Assembly: GCF_000772085.1 (NCBI RefSeq)
Contig: NZ_CP009755.1
Coordinates: forward strand, 1,364,001 to 1,428,000
Length of the DNA stretch: 64,000 nt
Reading direction: 5' to 3'
Origin: Curtobacterium sp. MR_MD2014
GTDB lineage: Bacteria; Actinomycetota; Actinomycetes; Actinomycetales; Microbacteriaceae
In this document: one piece after another, positions 20,176 through 32,284 of the stretch
How positions within the stretch are numbered: the stretch's first letter is position 1
Layout: each line of letters begins with the position of its first letter
The notes under the pieces: model-generated
Database searches by the model: none
Seen by the model: only the letters and a program-made list of their open reading frames with translations
What the model was told of the DNA's origin: nothing
Position numbers and translations under genes: made by a program

Positions 20176-20844
20176 TTGGTCCGACCAGCACCAACGGCGA
20201 AGGTCAGTGTCCGCGCGATCGCGGCACTGGCCTTCGCCGCTGTGGTCGTGGTGGCGCTCGACCAGGGCGTGAAGGCGCTCGTCGTCGCGCACCTGCCGTA
20301 CGGACAGGTGGTCCCCGTCCTCGGTGACGCGCTCCAGCTGCTCTACGTCCGGAACCCCGGTGCCGCGTTCTCCTTCGCGGTGAACATGACCTGGGTGTTC
20401 TCGATCGTGTCGACCGCGGTCGTCGTCGGCATCATCGTGTTCGCCCGTCGCATCCGGTCCATGTGGTGGGCGATCGTGCTCGGCATGCTCCTCGGCGGGG
20501 CGCTCGGCAACCTGCTCGACCGGCTCTTCCGCGAACCGGGCTTCGGCCGCGGTCACGTGGTGGACTTCATCTCGACGCCGTGGATGATGCCGGCGATCTA
20601 CAACATCGCCGACTCGTTCATCTGCGTGAGCATGGTCGTCTTCGTCCTGCTCGTCATCGTCGGCGTGAACCTCGACGGCACCCGTGCCCTCTCGGCGAAG
20701 CAGCAGCGCGCTGCGGAGGCGGCGGCCCGCTCCTCGGTCGCCGACGGGGCGGAGCCGTCCCGCGCCTCCCATCCGGTGGTGGCGGAGCCCGACCCGCGCG
20801 CGCCGCGCGACGGTCGTGACGTCCTCGGGCACGACGCGACGTGA
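20176..20844 (+). CDS. lspA: Lipoprotein signal peptidase LspA
   Basis: A 222-residue aspartic membrane protease that cleaves prolipoprotein signal peptides. Four hydrophobic spans fall in residues 13–166. The conserved N112 and R116 (GNLLDR) and the predicted catalytic Asp130 (VVDFI) and Asp146 (NIADS) are all present. About 55 hydrophilic residues extend beyond the usual end. The only plausible start is TTG 20176, two bases after the divIVA stop, suggesting coupled translation. In-window substrates would be the lipobox proteins CtaC and the ABC binding protein. Confidence 0.94.
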   Translation: MVRPAPTAKVSVRAIAALAFAAVVVVALDQGVKALVVAHLPYGQVVPVLGDALQLLYVRNPGAAFSFAVNMTWVFSIVSTAVVVGIIVFARRIRSMWWAIVLGMLLGGALGNLLDRLFREPGFGRGHVVDFISTPWMMPAIYNIADSFICVSMVVFVLLVIVGVNLDGTRALSAKQQRAAEAAARSSVADGAEPSRASHPVVAEPDPRAPRDGRDVLGHDAT

Positions 20845-21770
20845 GCGAGCAGCGTTCCCTGCCCGTGCCCGACGGCCTCGCCGGCGAGCGGGTCGACGCG
20901 GCCATCGCGAAGCTCCTCGGGTTCTCGCGATCCTTCGCGGCCGAGGTCGTCGCGGCCGGCGGCGTCCGCGTGGACGGCGTCGAGGTCGGCAAGTCCGACC
21001 GGCTGCACGCCGACTCCTGGCTCGAGGTCGAGTGGTCCCCGAAGGAGCCCCCGCGCATCGTGCCGGTCGAGGTCCCGGGCATGCGGGTCGTGCACGACGA
21101 CGAAGACATCGTCGTCGTCGACAAGCCGATCGGCGTCGCCGCGCACCCGTCGCCCGGGTGGGACGGGCCGACGGTGCCCGGTGGGCTCGCCGCGGCCGGC
21201 TTCACCATCGCGACCTCCGGCGCCGCCGAGCGGGCGGGGATCGTGCACCGGCTCGACGTCGGGACCTCGGGCCTGATGGTCGTCGCGAAGACGGAGCTCG
21301 CGTACACGCACCTCAAGCGGGCGTTCAAGGAGCGCACCGTCGAGAAGGTCTACCACGCGCTGGCGCAGGGGCATCCTGATCCGACCTCGGGCACCATCGA
21401 CGCACCCATCGGACGGCACCCGTCGAGTGACTGGAAGTTCGCGGTCACGGCCGACGGCAAGCCGAGCGTGACGCACTACGAGACGCTCGAGGCGTTCCGG
21501 TCGGCGAGCCTGCTCGAGGTGCACCTGGAGACCGGGCGGACGCACCAGATCCGCGTGCACATGGCGGCGACGAAGCACCCGCTCGTCGGCGACACGATGT
21601 ACGGCGCCGACCCGGTGCTGGCGTCCGAGCTCGGACTGACGCGGCAGTGGCTCGACGCGGTGCGACTCGGGTTCGAGCACCCGCGGACGGGCGCGTGGGT
21701 GGAGTTCCGGGCCGAGTACCCGGACGACCTGCAGCAGGCGCTCGACCGCATCCGCGCCGCCTCGGCGTAG
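20841..21770 (+). CDS. rluD: RluA/RluD-family 23S rRNA pseudouridine synthase
   Basis: A 309-residue enzyme with an N-terminal S4 RNA-binding domain (about 15–65) and a pseudouridine synthase domain. [10 protein letters not shown] contains the catalytic Asp139; [11 protein letters not shown] is the second signature. GTG 20841 overlaps the lspA stop, the same order (lspA–rluD) found in many bacteria. The exact target uridines cannot be read from sequence; RluD-type sites in 23S helix 69 are the likeliest. Confidence 0.92.
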   Translation: MSEQRSLPVPDGLAGERVDAAIAKLLGFSRSFAAEVVAAGGVRVDGVEVGKSDRLHADSWLEVEWSPKEPPRIVPVEVPGMRVVHDDEDIVVVDKPIGVAAHPSPGWDGPTVPGGLAAAGFTIATSGAAERAGIVHRLDVGTSGLMVVAKTELAYTHLKRAFKERTVEKVYHALAQGHPDPTSGTIDAPIGRHPSSDWKFAVTADGKPSVTHYETLEAFRSASLLEVHLETGRTHQIRVHMAATKHPLVGDTMYGADPVLASELGLTRQWLDAVRLGFEHPRTGAWVEFRAEYPDDLQQALDRIRAASA

Positions 21771-21795
21771 GCCGGCCGCGGCGCGGGCGGCGCGC

Positions 21796-21884
21796 CGAGC
21801 GGGCCAGATCTGTCGCGCTCGGTGCCCTCGCCCGACGTGTTCGGCCCGCTCGGCGGAACACGCGCGGCGTGTCCTGCCCGCTCG
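21796..21884 (+). repeat. 89-bp element with terminal inverted repeats, copy 1
   Basis: It begins CGAGCGGGC and ends GCCCGCTCG, perfect 9-bp inverted ends, and carries a third internal GCCCGCTCG. It is identical base for base to 21981–22069. The internal GGGCCAGATCTGTCGCGCTC stretch is shared with a diverged reverse copy at 29844–29927. Confidence 0.85.
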
Positions 21885-21909
21885 GGCGGGGCCAGCGCGG
21901 CGCGCGTCG

Positions 21910-21951
21910 GGACGGGAGGCGCGTGGCGGGCCCGCCGCAAGCCTCCCGTCC
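21910..21951. repeat. Palindrome of the GGACGGGAGGC family, copy 2
   Basis: Arms GGACGGGAGGC (21910–21920) and GCCTCCCGTCC (21941–21951) are perfect complements. It sits exactly between the two 89-bp elements. Confidence 0.8.
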
Positions 21952-21980
21952 GCCGTCGGGTGGCATCCCGCGTCGGGTCC

Positions 21981-22069
21981 CGAGCGGGCCAGATCTGTCG
22001 CGCTCGGTGCCCTCGCCCGACGTGTTCGGCCCGCTCGGCGGAACACGCGCGGCGTGTCCTGCCCGCTCG
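21981..22069 (+). repeat. 89-bp element with terminal inverted repeats, copy 2
   Basis: Identical to 21796–21884, in the same orientation, offset by 185 bases. Confidence 0.85.
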
Positions 22070-22137
22070 CGGTGCGGCACCGCCGGACGCCGGTCGGCGG
22101 GCACGCCGGACACGCGGGGGACGTCGGTGCCGGCGGT

Positions 22138-22143
22138 TAGAGT
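22138..22143 (+). promoter_or_regulatory. Candidate dnaE promoter (-10)
   Basis: TAGAGT (22138–22143) predicts a leader of about 35 bases containing CCGGAGG before GTG 22185. Confidence 0.5.
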
Positions 22144-22184
22144 TGTCCCGCCCCGCAGCAGTCCCCGTCGTAACCGGAGGTCCC

Positions 22185-25718
<3,534 letters not shown>

Positions 25719-25728
25719 GGCGGTCGAC

Positions 25729-26553
25729 GTGATCGTTCCCGGAGGACCGCGGCCGTCGGCCGTGGTGCTCCGGGCGTTCGGAGCGGGGGAGCGGCGCCCG
25801 CTGCTGCTGCCCGGCGGGCAGGGCACGACGTGGCGCGCGGGCGGGATCGTCCTGCGGCCGCACGGGGACGCCCGGGAGGCTCGGTGGCGGTCCGCCACGC
25901 TGGCCCGCCTCGCGCACGCCGACCGCTTCCGCGCGCCGCGTCCCGTGGCGTCGGCCGACGGGTCCTGGCTCGTCGACGGGTGGGAGGCATGGGAGTGGCT
26001 GCCGGGCGCGACCGACCCGAGCCGCGTCGACGAGGTCCTCGCCGCCGGCGATGCCTTCCACCGAGCGGTCGCCCACCTGCCCCGCCCGGCGTTCCTCGAC
26101 CTCGTCGACGACCCGTGGAGTCGGGCGGACCGGATGGTCTGGGCCGGGACGCTGCGGCCGTCGGGGCCGCTGCTCGACCGGCTCGCTGCGGCGTTCCGGC
26201 CGGTGCGAGCGCCGTCGCAGGTCGTGCACCGTGACCTGCTCGGCAACGTGCTCTTCGCCGCGGGGGAGCCACCGACCGTCTTCGACTGGGCACCCTCGTG
26301 GCGCCCGGTCGGGTACGCCTCTGCGATCGCCGTCGTCGACGCGGTCTGCTGGCACGGGGTCCCCGTCGAGCGGCTGCCGGCGCTCGGGCAGCTCGCCGCG
26401 GTGTCCGACTGGCCACAGCTGCTCGTCCGGGCGCTGGCGTTCCGCGTCCTCGTCCTGCACGTGCTCGGGGTGTGGGACGACGACCACGCCGAGCGGCACC
26501 GCCCCCTCGCGACGGCGATCCTGTCGGGTGCCGCCGGTACGCTTGACGCCTGA
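25729..26553 (+). CDS. Actinobacterial kinase-fold protein (TIGR02569-like)
   Basis: A 274-residue protein resembling the actinobacterial TIGR02569 family, which has an aminoglycoside-phosphotransferase/choline-kinase fold. VVHRDLLGN (H167, R168, D169) looks like the catalytic loop and FDWAP (D186) like the metal-binding aspartate. The substrate is unknown and no resistance role should be assumed. It starts 11 bases after dnaE at GTG 25729 and its stop overlaps the hisD start, so it is probably transcribed with dnaE. Confidence 0.8.
   Translation: MIVPGGPRPSAVVLRAFGAGERRPLLLPGGQGTTWRAGGIVLRPHGDAREARWRSATLARLAHADRFRAPRPVASADGSWLVDGWEAWEWLPGATDPSRVDEVLAAGDAFHRAVAHLPRPAFLDLVDDPWSRADRMVWAGTLRPSGPLLDRLAAAFRPVRAPSQVVHRDLLGNVLFAAGEPPTVFDWAPSWRPVGYASAIAVVDAVCWHGVPVERLPALGQLAAVSDWPQLLVRALAFRVLVLHVLGVWDDDHAERHRPLATAILSGAAGTLDA
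26538..26543 (+). promoter_or_regulatory. Candidate leaderless promoter for hisD (-10)
   Basis: TACGCT (26538–26543) ends 9 bases before ATG 26553, so the transcript would begin at or next to the start codon. Confidence 0.5.
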
Positions 26554-27863
26554 TGATGCAGCGAATCGACCTCCGCGCCGGACTGCCCGCCCGTGCCGAC
26601 CTCCTCCGCCTGATGCCCCGCGCCGTCGGTGACGTCTCGCACGCCGTCGACGCCGCCCGCGACCTCGTGGACGCGGTCCGGCAAGACGGGGCAGCCGCGC
26701 TCCGCGAGCAGGCGGAGCGGTTCGACGGAGGAGCCCCCGAGCACGTCCGGGTCCCCGCCGCCGAGATCGCCGCGGCTGTCGCCGGTCTGACGCCGGAGCT
26801 GCGCGAGGCCCTGGACGAGGCCATCCGTCGCGTCCGTGCTGCGAGTGCTGCACAGGTCCCGGCTGCGTCGGTCACGTGCCTGGCCGACGGCGCCGAGGTC
26901 CACCAGCGCTGGCGGCCGATGCGTCGCGTCGGGCTCTACGTGCCGGGCGGCAAGGCCGTCTACCCCTCGAGCGTCGTGATGAACGTGGTCCCCGCGCAGG
27001 TCGCGGGCGTCGGGTCGATCGCCCTCGTCTCGCCGCCGCAGCGCGACCACGGCGGGCGCGTGCACCCGACGATCCTCGCCGCGGCCGGACTGCTCGGCAT
27101 CGACGAGGTCTACGCGATGGGCGGGGCCGGTGCGGTCGGTGCGCTGGCGTACGGCGTCGCCGAGATCGGCCTCGAGCCGGTCGACCTGGTCACCGGTCCG
27201 GGCAACAACTTCGTCGCAGCGGCCAAGCGCCTGGTGCGCGGGGTCGTGGGCATCGACTCCGAGGCCGGCGCGACCGAGATCCTCGTCATCGCCGACGACA
27301 CCGCGGACCCCGGCTACGTCGCCGCCGACCTGGTGAGCCAGGCCGAGCACGACGAGCAGGCCGGCAGCGTCCTGGTGACCACCTCGGCCGCGTTCGCCGA
27401 CGCGGTCGAGGCCGCGATCCCGGAACGGGTGGCGGCGCTGGGGACGGCTGCGCGCCTCCAGACCGCACTCGACGGCCCGCAGTCCGCGATCGTGCTCGTC
27501 GACTCCCTGGCCGACGCGGCGACCGTCAGCAACGCGTACGGGCCCGAGCACCTGGAGATCCAGACGGCGGACGACGACGCCGTGCTGGCGGACATCGACG
27601 CGGCGGGAGCCGTCTTCGTGGGGCCGAGCACCCCGGTGAGCCTCGGCGACTACCTCGCCGGGTCGAACCACGTGCTGCCGACCGGTGGACAGGCACGGTT
27701 CGGGTCCGGACTGTCGGCCTCGACGTTCCTCCGACCGCAGCAGGTCATCCGCTACACGCCCGCCGCGCTGGCCGAGGTCGCGCCGCACATCGTGGCGCTC
27801 GCGACCGAGGAACAGCTGCCCGGTCACGGTGCCGCGGTGACGGAACGCACCGAGCGGTCCTGA
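26553..27863 (+). CDS. hisD: Histidinol dehydrogenase
   Basis: A 436-residue zinc enzyme catalysing the last two steps of histidine synthesis (L-histidinol to L-histidine, two NAD-dependent oxidations). Signatures: YVPGGKAVYPSSVVMNVVPA, VTGPGNNFVAAAKR, GIDSEAGATEILVIAD, and the His/Glu pairs in SQAEHDEQA and YGPEHLEI. The start ATGATG lies at 26553/26556; either is possible. The remaining his genes are not in the window. Confidence 0.96.
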   Translation: MMQRIDLRAGLPARADLLRLMPRAVGDVSHAVDAARDLVDAVRQDGAAALREQAERFDGGAPEHVRVPAAEIAAAVAGLTPELREALDEAIRRVRAASAAQVPAASVTCLADGAEVHQRWRPMRRVGLYVPGGKAVYPSSVVMNVVPAQVAGVGSIALVSPPQRDHGGRVHPTILAAAGLLGIDEVYAMGGAGAVGALAYGVAEIGLEPVDLVTGPGNNFVAAAKRLVRGVVGIDSEAGATEILVIADDTADPGYVAADLVSQAEHDEQAGSVLVTTSAAFADAVEAAIPERVAALGTAARLQTALDGPQSAIVLVDSLADAATVSNAYGPEHLEIQTADDDAVLADIDAAGAVFVGPSTPVSLGDYLAGSNHVLPTGGQARFGSGLSASTFLRPQQVIRYTPAALAEVAPHIVALATEEQLPGHGAAVTERTERS

Positions 27864-27877
27864 GCGCCACCGATCGT

Positions 27878-27904
27878 CCACAGGGTCGTCACCGCGCCCT
27901 GTGG
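27878..27904 (+). terminator. Hairpin after hisD
   Basis: CCACAGGG (27878–27885) pairs with CCCTGTGG (27897–27904) 15 bases after the hisD stop. It could terminate hisD transcription before the nrdR promoter. Confidence 0.55.
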
Positions 27905-27919
27905 GCGTCGTCGAGCCGA

Positions 27920-27925
27920 TAGCCT
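27920..27925 (+). promoter_or_regulatory. Candidate near-leaderless promoter for nrdR (-10)
   Basis: TAGCCT (27920–27925) ends 10 bases before ATG 27936. Confidence 0.45.
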
Positions 27926-27935
27926 GGGACACGAC

Positions 27936-28433
27936 ATGTTCTGCCCCTTCTGCCGCCACCCGGACTCCCGCGTCGTCGACTCCCGCACGAGCGACGACGG
28001 CACCTCGATCCGCCGCCGACGCCAGTGCCCGAACTGCGGGCGCCGGTTCTCGACGACGGAGACCGCGTCGTTGAACGTCGTGAAGCGCAACGGCGTGACC
28101 GAGCCGTTCAGTCGCGACAAGATCGTCTCCGGCGTGCGCAAGGCGTGCCAGGGACGCCCGGTGACCGACGGGGACCTGGCCGTGCTCGCCCAGCGCGTCG
28201 AGGAGACCGTGCGCTCGTCGGGGTCCAGCCAGATCGACGCGAACGACATCGGTCTCGCCATCCTGCCGCCGCTGCGCGAGCTCGACGAGGTGGCGTTCCT
28301 GCGGTTCGCGAGCGTCTACCAGGCCTTCGACACGCTCGAGGACTTCGAGGACGCGATCGCGCAGCTGCGCCGTGACCACCACGCAGCCGGGGCCGCAGCG
28401 TCCGGCGGTGCCGGCTCGGGCAGCAGCGCGTGA
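27936..28433 (+). CDS. nrdR: Ribonucleotide reductase repressor NrdR
   Basis: A 165-residue regulator with an N-terminal zinc ribbon (C3, C6, C31, C34) and an ATP-cone domain (about 49–139, [16 protein letters not shown]). NrdR senses ATP/dATP and represses nrd genes through paired NrdR boxes; no such boxes were recognised in this window. The C-terminal tail past residue 145 is Ala/Gly-rich and variable. Confidence 0.96.
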   Translation: MFCPFCRHPDSRVVDSRTSDDGTSIRRRRQCPNCGRRFSTTETASLNVVKRNGVTEPFSRDKIVSGVRKACQGRPVTDGDLAVLAQRVEETVRSSGSSQIDANDIGLAILPPLRELDEVAFLRFASVYQAFDTLEDFEDAIAQLRRDHHAAGAAASGGAGSGSSA

Positions 28434-29506
28434 GCGGGGTCGCGGAGCGCCTCGTCCGGAACGGGTACGCGGTCGTCTTCCGGACGGTGTTCGCCAACAT
28501 GGACCCGGAGCGCGCACACCACGTCGCGTTCGCCGTGATCCGCGCACTGCCGCGGGTGCCGTTCCTGAACGGCACGGTGGAGCGCTACGCCAGGCCAGCA
28601 GCTGCCGACGGGATCACGACGATGGGGATCCACTTCCCCTCGCGCTTCGGTCTCGCGGCCGGGTTCGACAAGGACGCCAAGGGCATCGCCGGACTCGGGC
28701 TGCTCGGGTTCGGGCACGTCGAGGTCGGCACGATCACCGCGAAGGCGCAGCCCGGCAACGACAAGCCCCGGCTCTTCCGGCTCATCCGCGACAGGGCGCT
28801 CGTCAACCGGATGGGGTTCAACAACCACGGTGCCGCCAGGGCTGCACGGCGGCTCGAACGGGCACGACGGCACCCGGGTCGCCCGGTCATCGGTGTCAAC
28901 ATCGGCAAGAGTCGGGTCGTCGCGGTCGAGGACGCGGTCGACGACTACCTCGAGTCGACGCGGCTGCTCGCTCCGTTCGCGGACTACCTCGCGGTCAACG
29001 TCAGCTCGCCGAACACGCCCGGTCTCCGCGGGCTGCAGGAGGCCGACCAGCTCCGACCCCTGCTGACGGCCGTCCGCGACGCTGCGGGGCGGACCCCGGT
29101 GCTCGTGAAGATCGCCCCGGACCTGACCGACGAGCAGATCGACGCGATCGCCGGGCTCGCGGTGGACCTCGGACTCGCCGGCATCATCGCCAACAACACG
29201 ACGATCGCCCGCACCGGGCTGACCACGCCGGACGCCGAGGTCGAGGCCATGGGTGCCGGCGGCCTGTCGGGTGCCCCGATCGCCGTTCGGTCGCTCGAGG
29301 TGCTGCGTCGGGTCCGTGCCGCGGTGCCGCAGGACTTCTGCGTCGTCGCCGTCGGGGGAGTCACGAGCGAGCAGGACGTGCAGGACCGCATCGACGCGGG
29401 CGCCACGCTCGTGCAGGGGTACACGGCGTTCCTCTACGAGGGGCCGACCTGGGCGATGCGCATCAACCGGCTGCGGCGTCGGCGGCTGCGGCGCGCAGCG
29501 CGGTAG
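28430..29506 (+). CDS. pyrD: Dihydroorotate dehydrogenase (class 2)
   Basis: A 358-residue FMN enzyme converting dihydroorotate to orotate in pyrimidine synthesis, using membrane quinone. The N-terminal helical extension (about 1–40) that docks class 2 enzymes to the membrane is present; [17 protein letters not shown] and [15 protein letters not shown] with candidate catalytic base Ser192 follow. GTG 28430 overlaps the nrdR stop, giving an nrdR–pyrD operon. The C-terminus is a run of arginines. Confidence 0.95.
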   Translation: MSGVAERLVRNGYAVVFRTVFANMDPERAHHVAFAVIRALPRVPFLNGTVERYARPAAADGITTMGIHFPSRFGLAAGFDKDAKGIAGLGLLGFGHVEVGTITAKAQPGNDKPRLFRLIRDRALVNRMGFNNHGAARAARRLERARRHPGRPVIGVNIGKSRVVAVEDAVDDYLESTRLLAPFADYLAVNVSSPNTPGLRGLQEADQLRPLLTAVRDAAGRTPVLVKIAPDLTDEQIDAIAGLAVDLGLAGIIANNTTIARTGLTTPDAEVEAMGAGGLSGAPIAVRSLEVLRRVRAAVPQDFCVVAVGGVTSEQDVQDRIDAGATLVQGYTAFLYEGPTWAMRINRLRRRRLRRAAR

Positions 29507-29576
29507 CGGCAGGCGGCACTCGCTCTGCGCCGACCGTGGTGTCGTGCTCCGCACACGGCCCACTGCCGTCGGGCTG

Positions 29577-29624
29577 TTCGCCGGTCCGCCGGTTCGCCGG
29601 TCCGCCGGTTCGCCGGTTCGCCCA
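29577..29624 (+). repeat. 8-bp tandem repeat array
   Basis: TTCGCCGG and TCCGCCGG units alternate for five full copies and a partial sixth, starting at 29577, 29585, 29593, 29601, 29609 and 29617. Confidence 0.8.
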
Positions 29625-29660
29625 CTCTCGTCGCAGGACCCGCCGCCCGCTGCCGCTCTC

Positions 29661-29710
29661 GTCGCACGACCTGCCGCTCGTGTTCGTTCGGTGCGGCATG
29701 TCCTGCGACT
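29661..29710. repeat. Imperfect inverted repeat
   Basis: A left arm near 29661–29679 (GTCGCACGACCTGCCGCTC) is largely complementary to GTGCGGCATGTCCTGCGAC ending near 29710. A related GTCGCAGGACC stretch lies just before at about 29631. Confidence 0.6.
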
Positions 29711-29843
29711 GGAAGACCGCAGGACCGGGACCAGGACCGGGACCGCCGAGCGTCGGAGCGACCGGAGCACCGCGGGATCGGGACCCCGGGACCGGGACCC
29801 CGGAGCACCGGAAGGCCAGCCGTCCGGAGGGCACCGAGCCGAC

Positions 29844-29927
29844 CGAGCAGGACACGCCGCTCGCGTTCGGCGTTCGGGCGTGATCCGTCGGCGCGCGACG
29901 CCGACCGAGACGGATCTGGCCCGGTCG
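29844..29927 (-). repeat. 89-bp element family, diverged reverse copy
   Basis: Read against the 21.8-kb copies in reverse complement, both ends match well (AGGACACGCCGC at one end, GATCTGGCCCG at the other) while the centre has diverged and is 5 bases shorter. Confidence 0.65.
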
Positions 29928-29986
29928 ACGAACACCGTCAGGCACCGCGCGACCCCGGAACACCCCGGAGCAACCCGGAACGACGA

Positions 29987-30015
29987 AGCGCCGCCCGGCT
30001 CGGCCGGACGGCGCT
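29987..30015 (-). terminator. Hairpin terminator of the DUF3043 gene
   Basis: AGCGCCGCCCGGC and GCCGGACGGCGCT pair with one mismatch around a TCG loop, 14 bases beyond the stop of the minus-strand gene. Confidence 0.7.
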
Positions 30016-30028
30016 CGTGGCAGTGCGC

Positions 30029-30604
30029 CTACAGCGAGGGGTACTCCCCGCGGCGCACCTGCGGCTTCGGCAGGCGCAGGAAGCGGAGCTGCCACGCCCG
30101 CGTCAGGATGTAGAAGAACGTCCCGCGCTGCATGTCGCCGAACTTCGCGGTGATCTTCTTGCGCAGCGACAGCCACAGCACGATGCAGTCGAGGACGAAC
30201 AGTGCGACGAACGCCCACACCAGCAGGAGCGAGTACGACGCCAGGACGGTCTGCGCTGCGGCGAACCCGACGATGAGGAACAGCACGAGCACGGGCATCA
30301 TGACCTCGCCCACGTTCCAGCGCGCGTCGATCCAGTCGCGGACGAACTTGCGCTGCTCGCCCTTGTCCTTCACCGGGAGGTAGCGTTCCTCGCCGTTCGC
30401 CATGCCGACACGGGCCTTCTCGCGCTCCGTGTTGAGCCGCGCGCGAGCGGCCTTCTTGTCCTGCGGGCTGTTGCCGACGAGCGGGCGACGGTTGGCTGCC
30501 TCGCGCTCACGACGCGACGGCGTCGGACGACCCTTGCCGGACTCGAGGAGTTCTTCCTCCGACGGGTTGACGGTCGTGTTGGTCTTGGGGGCTGCCTTCG
30601 CCAC
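30029..30604 (-). CDS. DUF3043 family membrane protein
   Basis: A 191-residue actinobacterial protein of unknown function. A highly charged N-terminus (PSRREREAANRRPLVG) leads to YLPVKDKGEQRKFVRDWIDARW, the DUF3043 signature, followed by two membrane spans (about 100–120 and 124–146) and a basic tail. The GTG start at 30604 has AGGAACGCACC upstream. It is divergent from the M20 peptidase gene, 51 bases away, and the two candidate -10 hexamers overlap. Confidence 0.88.
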   Translation of the reverse strand: MAKAAPKTNTTVNPSEEELLESGKGRPTPSRREREAANRRPLVGNSPQDKKAARARLNTEREKARVGMANGEERYLPVKDKGEQRKFVRDWIDARWNVGEVMMPVLVLFLIVGFAAAQTVLASYSLLLVWAFVALFVLDCIVLWLSLRKKITAKFGDMQRGTFFYILTRAWQLRFLRLPKPQVRRGEYPSL

Positions 30605-30642
30605 GGTGCGTTCCTGACTGCGGTTGCGTGCTGGATCTCCTC

Positions 30643-30649
30643 TAGATTA
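30643..30649. promoter_or_regulatory. Overlapping divergent -10 elements
   Basis: TAGATTA reads as TAGATT on the plus strand (7 bases before ATG 30656) and as TAATCT on the minus strand, about 40 bases before the DUF3043 start. Both fit TANNNT. Confidence 0.5.
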
Positions 30650-30655
30650 CGGGAC

Positions 30656-32101
30656 ATGACCGACACCGACCAGCACAGCCCCGCGACCGACCCCGCGCTC
30701 CTCGACGCCCTCCGCGAACACGTGCAGGGAGGCCTGCCGACGACGATCGCCGACCTGTCCGCGCTGGTCCGGCTGCCGTCGGTGTCCTGGTCGGCGTTCG
30801 ACCCGGCGCACGTGCAGGCGAGTGCCGAGGCGGTCGCGGACCTGGCCCGGTCGACGGGGGTCTTCGCCGACGACGCCGTCCGCATCGTCCGTTCCGCGGT
30901 CGAGGGGGAGACCGCTGGCGCGGAGGAGGCCGGCCGCGAGCTCGGGCAGCCCGCCGTCCTGGCGGTGCGTCCTGCGCGGAACGGGAAGCCGACCGTCATG
31001 CTCTACGCGCACCACGACGTGCAGCCACAGGGCGACGACGCCCTGTGGGAGACCCCGCCCTTCGAGCCGACCCTCCGCGGCGACCGCCTGTACGGTCGCG
31101 GCGCCTCGGACGACAAGGCCGGCGTGATGACCCACGTCGCCTCGCTCCGCGCGCTGCACGCGCAGTTCGGCGACGACCTCGACCTCGGTGTCGTGCTCTT
31201 CGTCGAGGGCGAGGAGGAGTTCGGCTCCCGCTCGTTCCGCACCTTCCTCAGCGAGCAGAAGGAGCACCTGGCGGCCGACGTCATCGTCGTGGCCGACAGC
31301 GACAACTGGTCGGTCGACGTCCCGTCGATCACCGTCTCGCTCCGCGGCAACGTGACGTTCCGCGCGACGCTGACGACCCTCGAGCACGCGAGCCACAGCG
31401 GCATGTTCGGCGGTGCGGCGCCGGACGCGATGATCCCCATGGTCCGGCTGCTCGCCTCGCTGCACGACGATGACGGCTCGGTCGCCGTCGAGGGGCTCAC
31501 CGCGTACGACGCCGACGTGCCCGAGCGCTCCGAGGCCGAGCTCGCCACCGACGCGGCACTGCTCGCGGGCGTCCGGCCGGTGGGGACGGGCCCGGTGCTG
31601 TCCCGGATGTGGTTCCAGCCGTCGATCACCGTGACGGGCATGGACGTGCCGAGCGTGGCGAACGCGTCGAACACCCTGCTGCCGACCGTCGCCGCCCGCG
31701 TCTCGGTCCGCGTGGCCCCCGGACAGTCGGCGACCGACGCGTACGCGGCCGTCGAACGCCACCTCCGCGCCCACGTGCCGTTCGGCGCGAAGCTCGACGT
31801 CACCGAGGTGGACACCGGCGACGGCTTCCTCGTGGACACCGCCGGCTGGGCGGTGCAGGAGGCCCGCACGGCCATGCACGAGGGCTGGGGCGCGCCCGCC
31901 GTCGAGCAGGGCATCGGCGGATCCATCCCGTTCGTCTCCGACCTGGCCGCCGAGTTCCCGGAGGCGCAGATCCTGGTGACGGGTGTCGAGGACCCCGACA
32001 CCCGGGCGCACAGCCCGAACGAGTCGCAGCACCTCGGGGTCCTGCACCGCGCGATCGCATCGGAGACGATCCTGCTGGCGCGCCTGGCGACGCGCGCCTG
32101 A
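30656..32101 (+). CDS. M20-family metallopeptidase (dipeptidase type)
   Basis: A 481-residue zinc peptidase of the M20/carboxypeptidase G2 type. Metal-site and catalytic motifs are present in order: YAHHDVQP (His ligand and Asp), GRGASDDKAG (bridging Asp), EGEEEFGS (catalytic Glu pair), ADSDNW and the C-terminal SPNESQHLG His. The dimerisation domain occupies about residues 215–340 (RGNVTFRATLTTLEHASHSG). The substrate is not predictable; relatives include cytosolic dipeptidases. ATG 30656 is favoured because a -10 hexamer lies immediately upstream. Confidence 0.92.
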   Translation: MTDTDQHSPATDPALLDALREHVQGGLPTTIADLSALVRLPSVSWSAFDPAHVQASAEAVADLARSTGVFADDAVRIVRSAVEGETAGAEEAGRELGQPAVLAVRPARNGKPTVMLYAHHDVQPQGDDALWETPPFEPTLRGDRLYGRGASDDKAGVMTHVASLRALHAQFGDDLDLGVVLFVEGEEEFGSRSFRTFLSEQKEHLAADVIVVADSDNWSVDVPSITVSLRGNVTFRATLTTLEHASHSGMFGGAAPDAMIPMVRLLASLHDDDGSVAVEGLTAYDADVPERSEAELATDAALLAGVRPVGTGPVLSRMWFQPSITVTGMDVPSVANASNTLLPTVAARVSVRVAPGQSATDAYAAVERHLRAHVPFGAKLDVTEVDTGDGFLVDTAGWAVQEARTAMHEGWGAPAVEQGIGGSIPFVSDLAAEFPEAQILVTGVEDPDTRAHSPNESQHLGVLHRAIASETILLARLATRA

Positions 32102-32104
32102 CGC

Positions 32105-32125
32105 GTCCCCACCGCTGGTGGGGAC
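32105..32125 (+). terminator. Short hairpin after the M20 peptidase
   Basis: GTCCCCACC and GGTGGGGAC form a perfect 9-bp stem with a 3-base loop, beginning 4 bases after the stop codon. Confidence 0.55.
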
Positions 32126-32136
32126 CGGGGGAGTGC

Positions 32137-32180
32137 CGGACGGGAGGCCCGTGGCGACGCCGCCACGGGCCTCCCGTCCG
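32137..32180 (+). terminator. Terminator-like palindrome of the GGACGGGAGGC family, copy 3
   Basis: A perfect 20-bp stem (32137–32156 with 32161–32180) with a 4-base loop, 35 bases after the M20 peptidase stop. It is the cleanest of the five family members and is placed as a terminator. Confidence 0.75.
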
Positions 32181-32232
32181 TCGTCCGGCCCCGCCCTGTG
32201 GACGGACGGCCCGTCCTGTCGGCTCGCGTGCT

Positions 32233-32238
32233 TACAAT
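32233..32238 (+). promoter_or_regulatory. Promoter of the Fe-S carrier gene (-10)
   Basis: TACAAT (32233–32238) is close to the canonical TATAAT and stands out in this GC-rich DNA; it lies 46 bases before the start codon. Confidence 0.55.
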
Positions 32239-32284
32239 CGACCTCAGGCGCGGTGACCGACACCGCCCGGAGGGAGACGCGCGG

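Larger units (their letters stand above)
21771..22184. other. Repeat-bearing intergenic region between rluD and dnaE
   Basis: This gap contains two identical 89-bp elements flanking a palindrome, then the dnaE promoter. Frames open through it only reflect the repeats; no gene is supportable. Confidence 0.75.
29507..30028. other. Repeat-rich gap between convergent pyrD and DUF3043 genes
   Basis: No gene is supportable in this 522-base gap. It contains an 8-bp tandem array (29577–29624), an imperfect inverted repeat (about 29661–29710), GGGACC-rich repeats (about 29724–29800), a diverged copy of the 89-bp element (29844–29927) and the terminator of the minus-strand gene. Confidence 0.75.

Noticed and set aside
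21822..22184. N-terminal extension of DnaE
   Set aside because: The frame runs through the 89-bp repeats and the promoter; DnaE proteins begin at the PHP domain, which starts just after GTG 22185.
25729..26553. Aminoglycoside resistance gene
   Set aside because: The kinase-like motifs fit the actinobacterial TIGR02569 family; nothing in sequence or context indicates drug modification.
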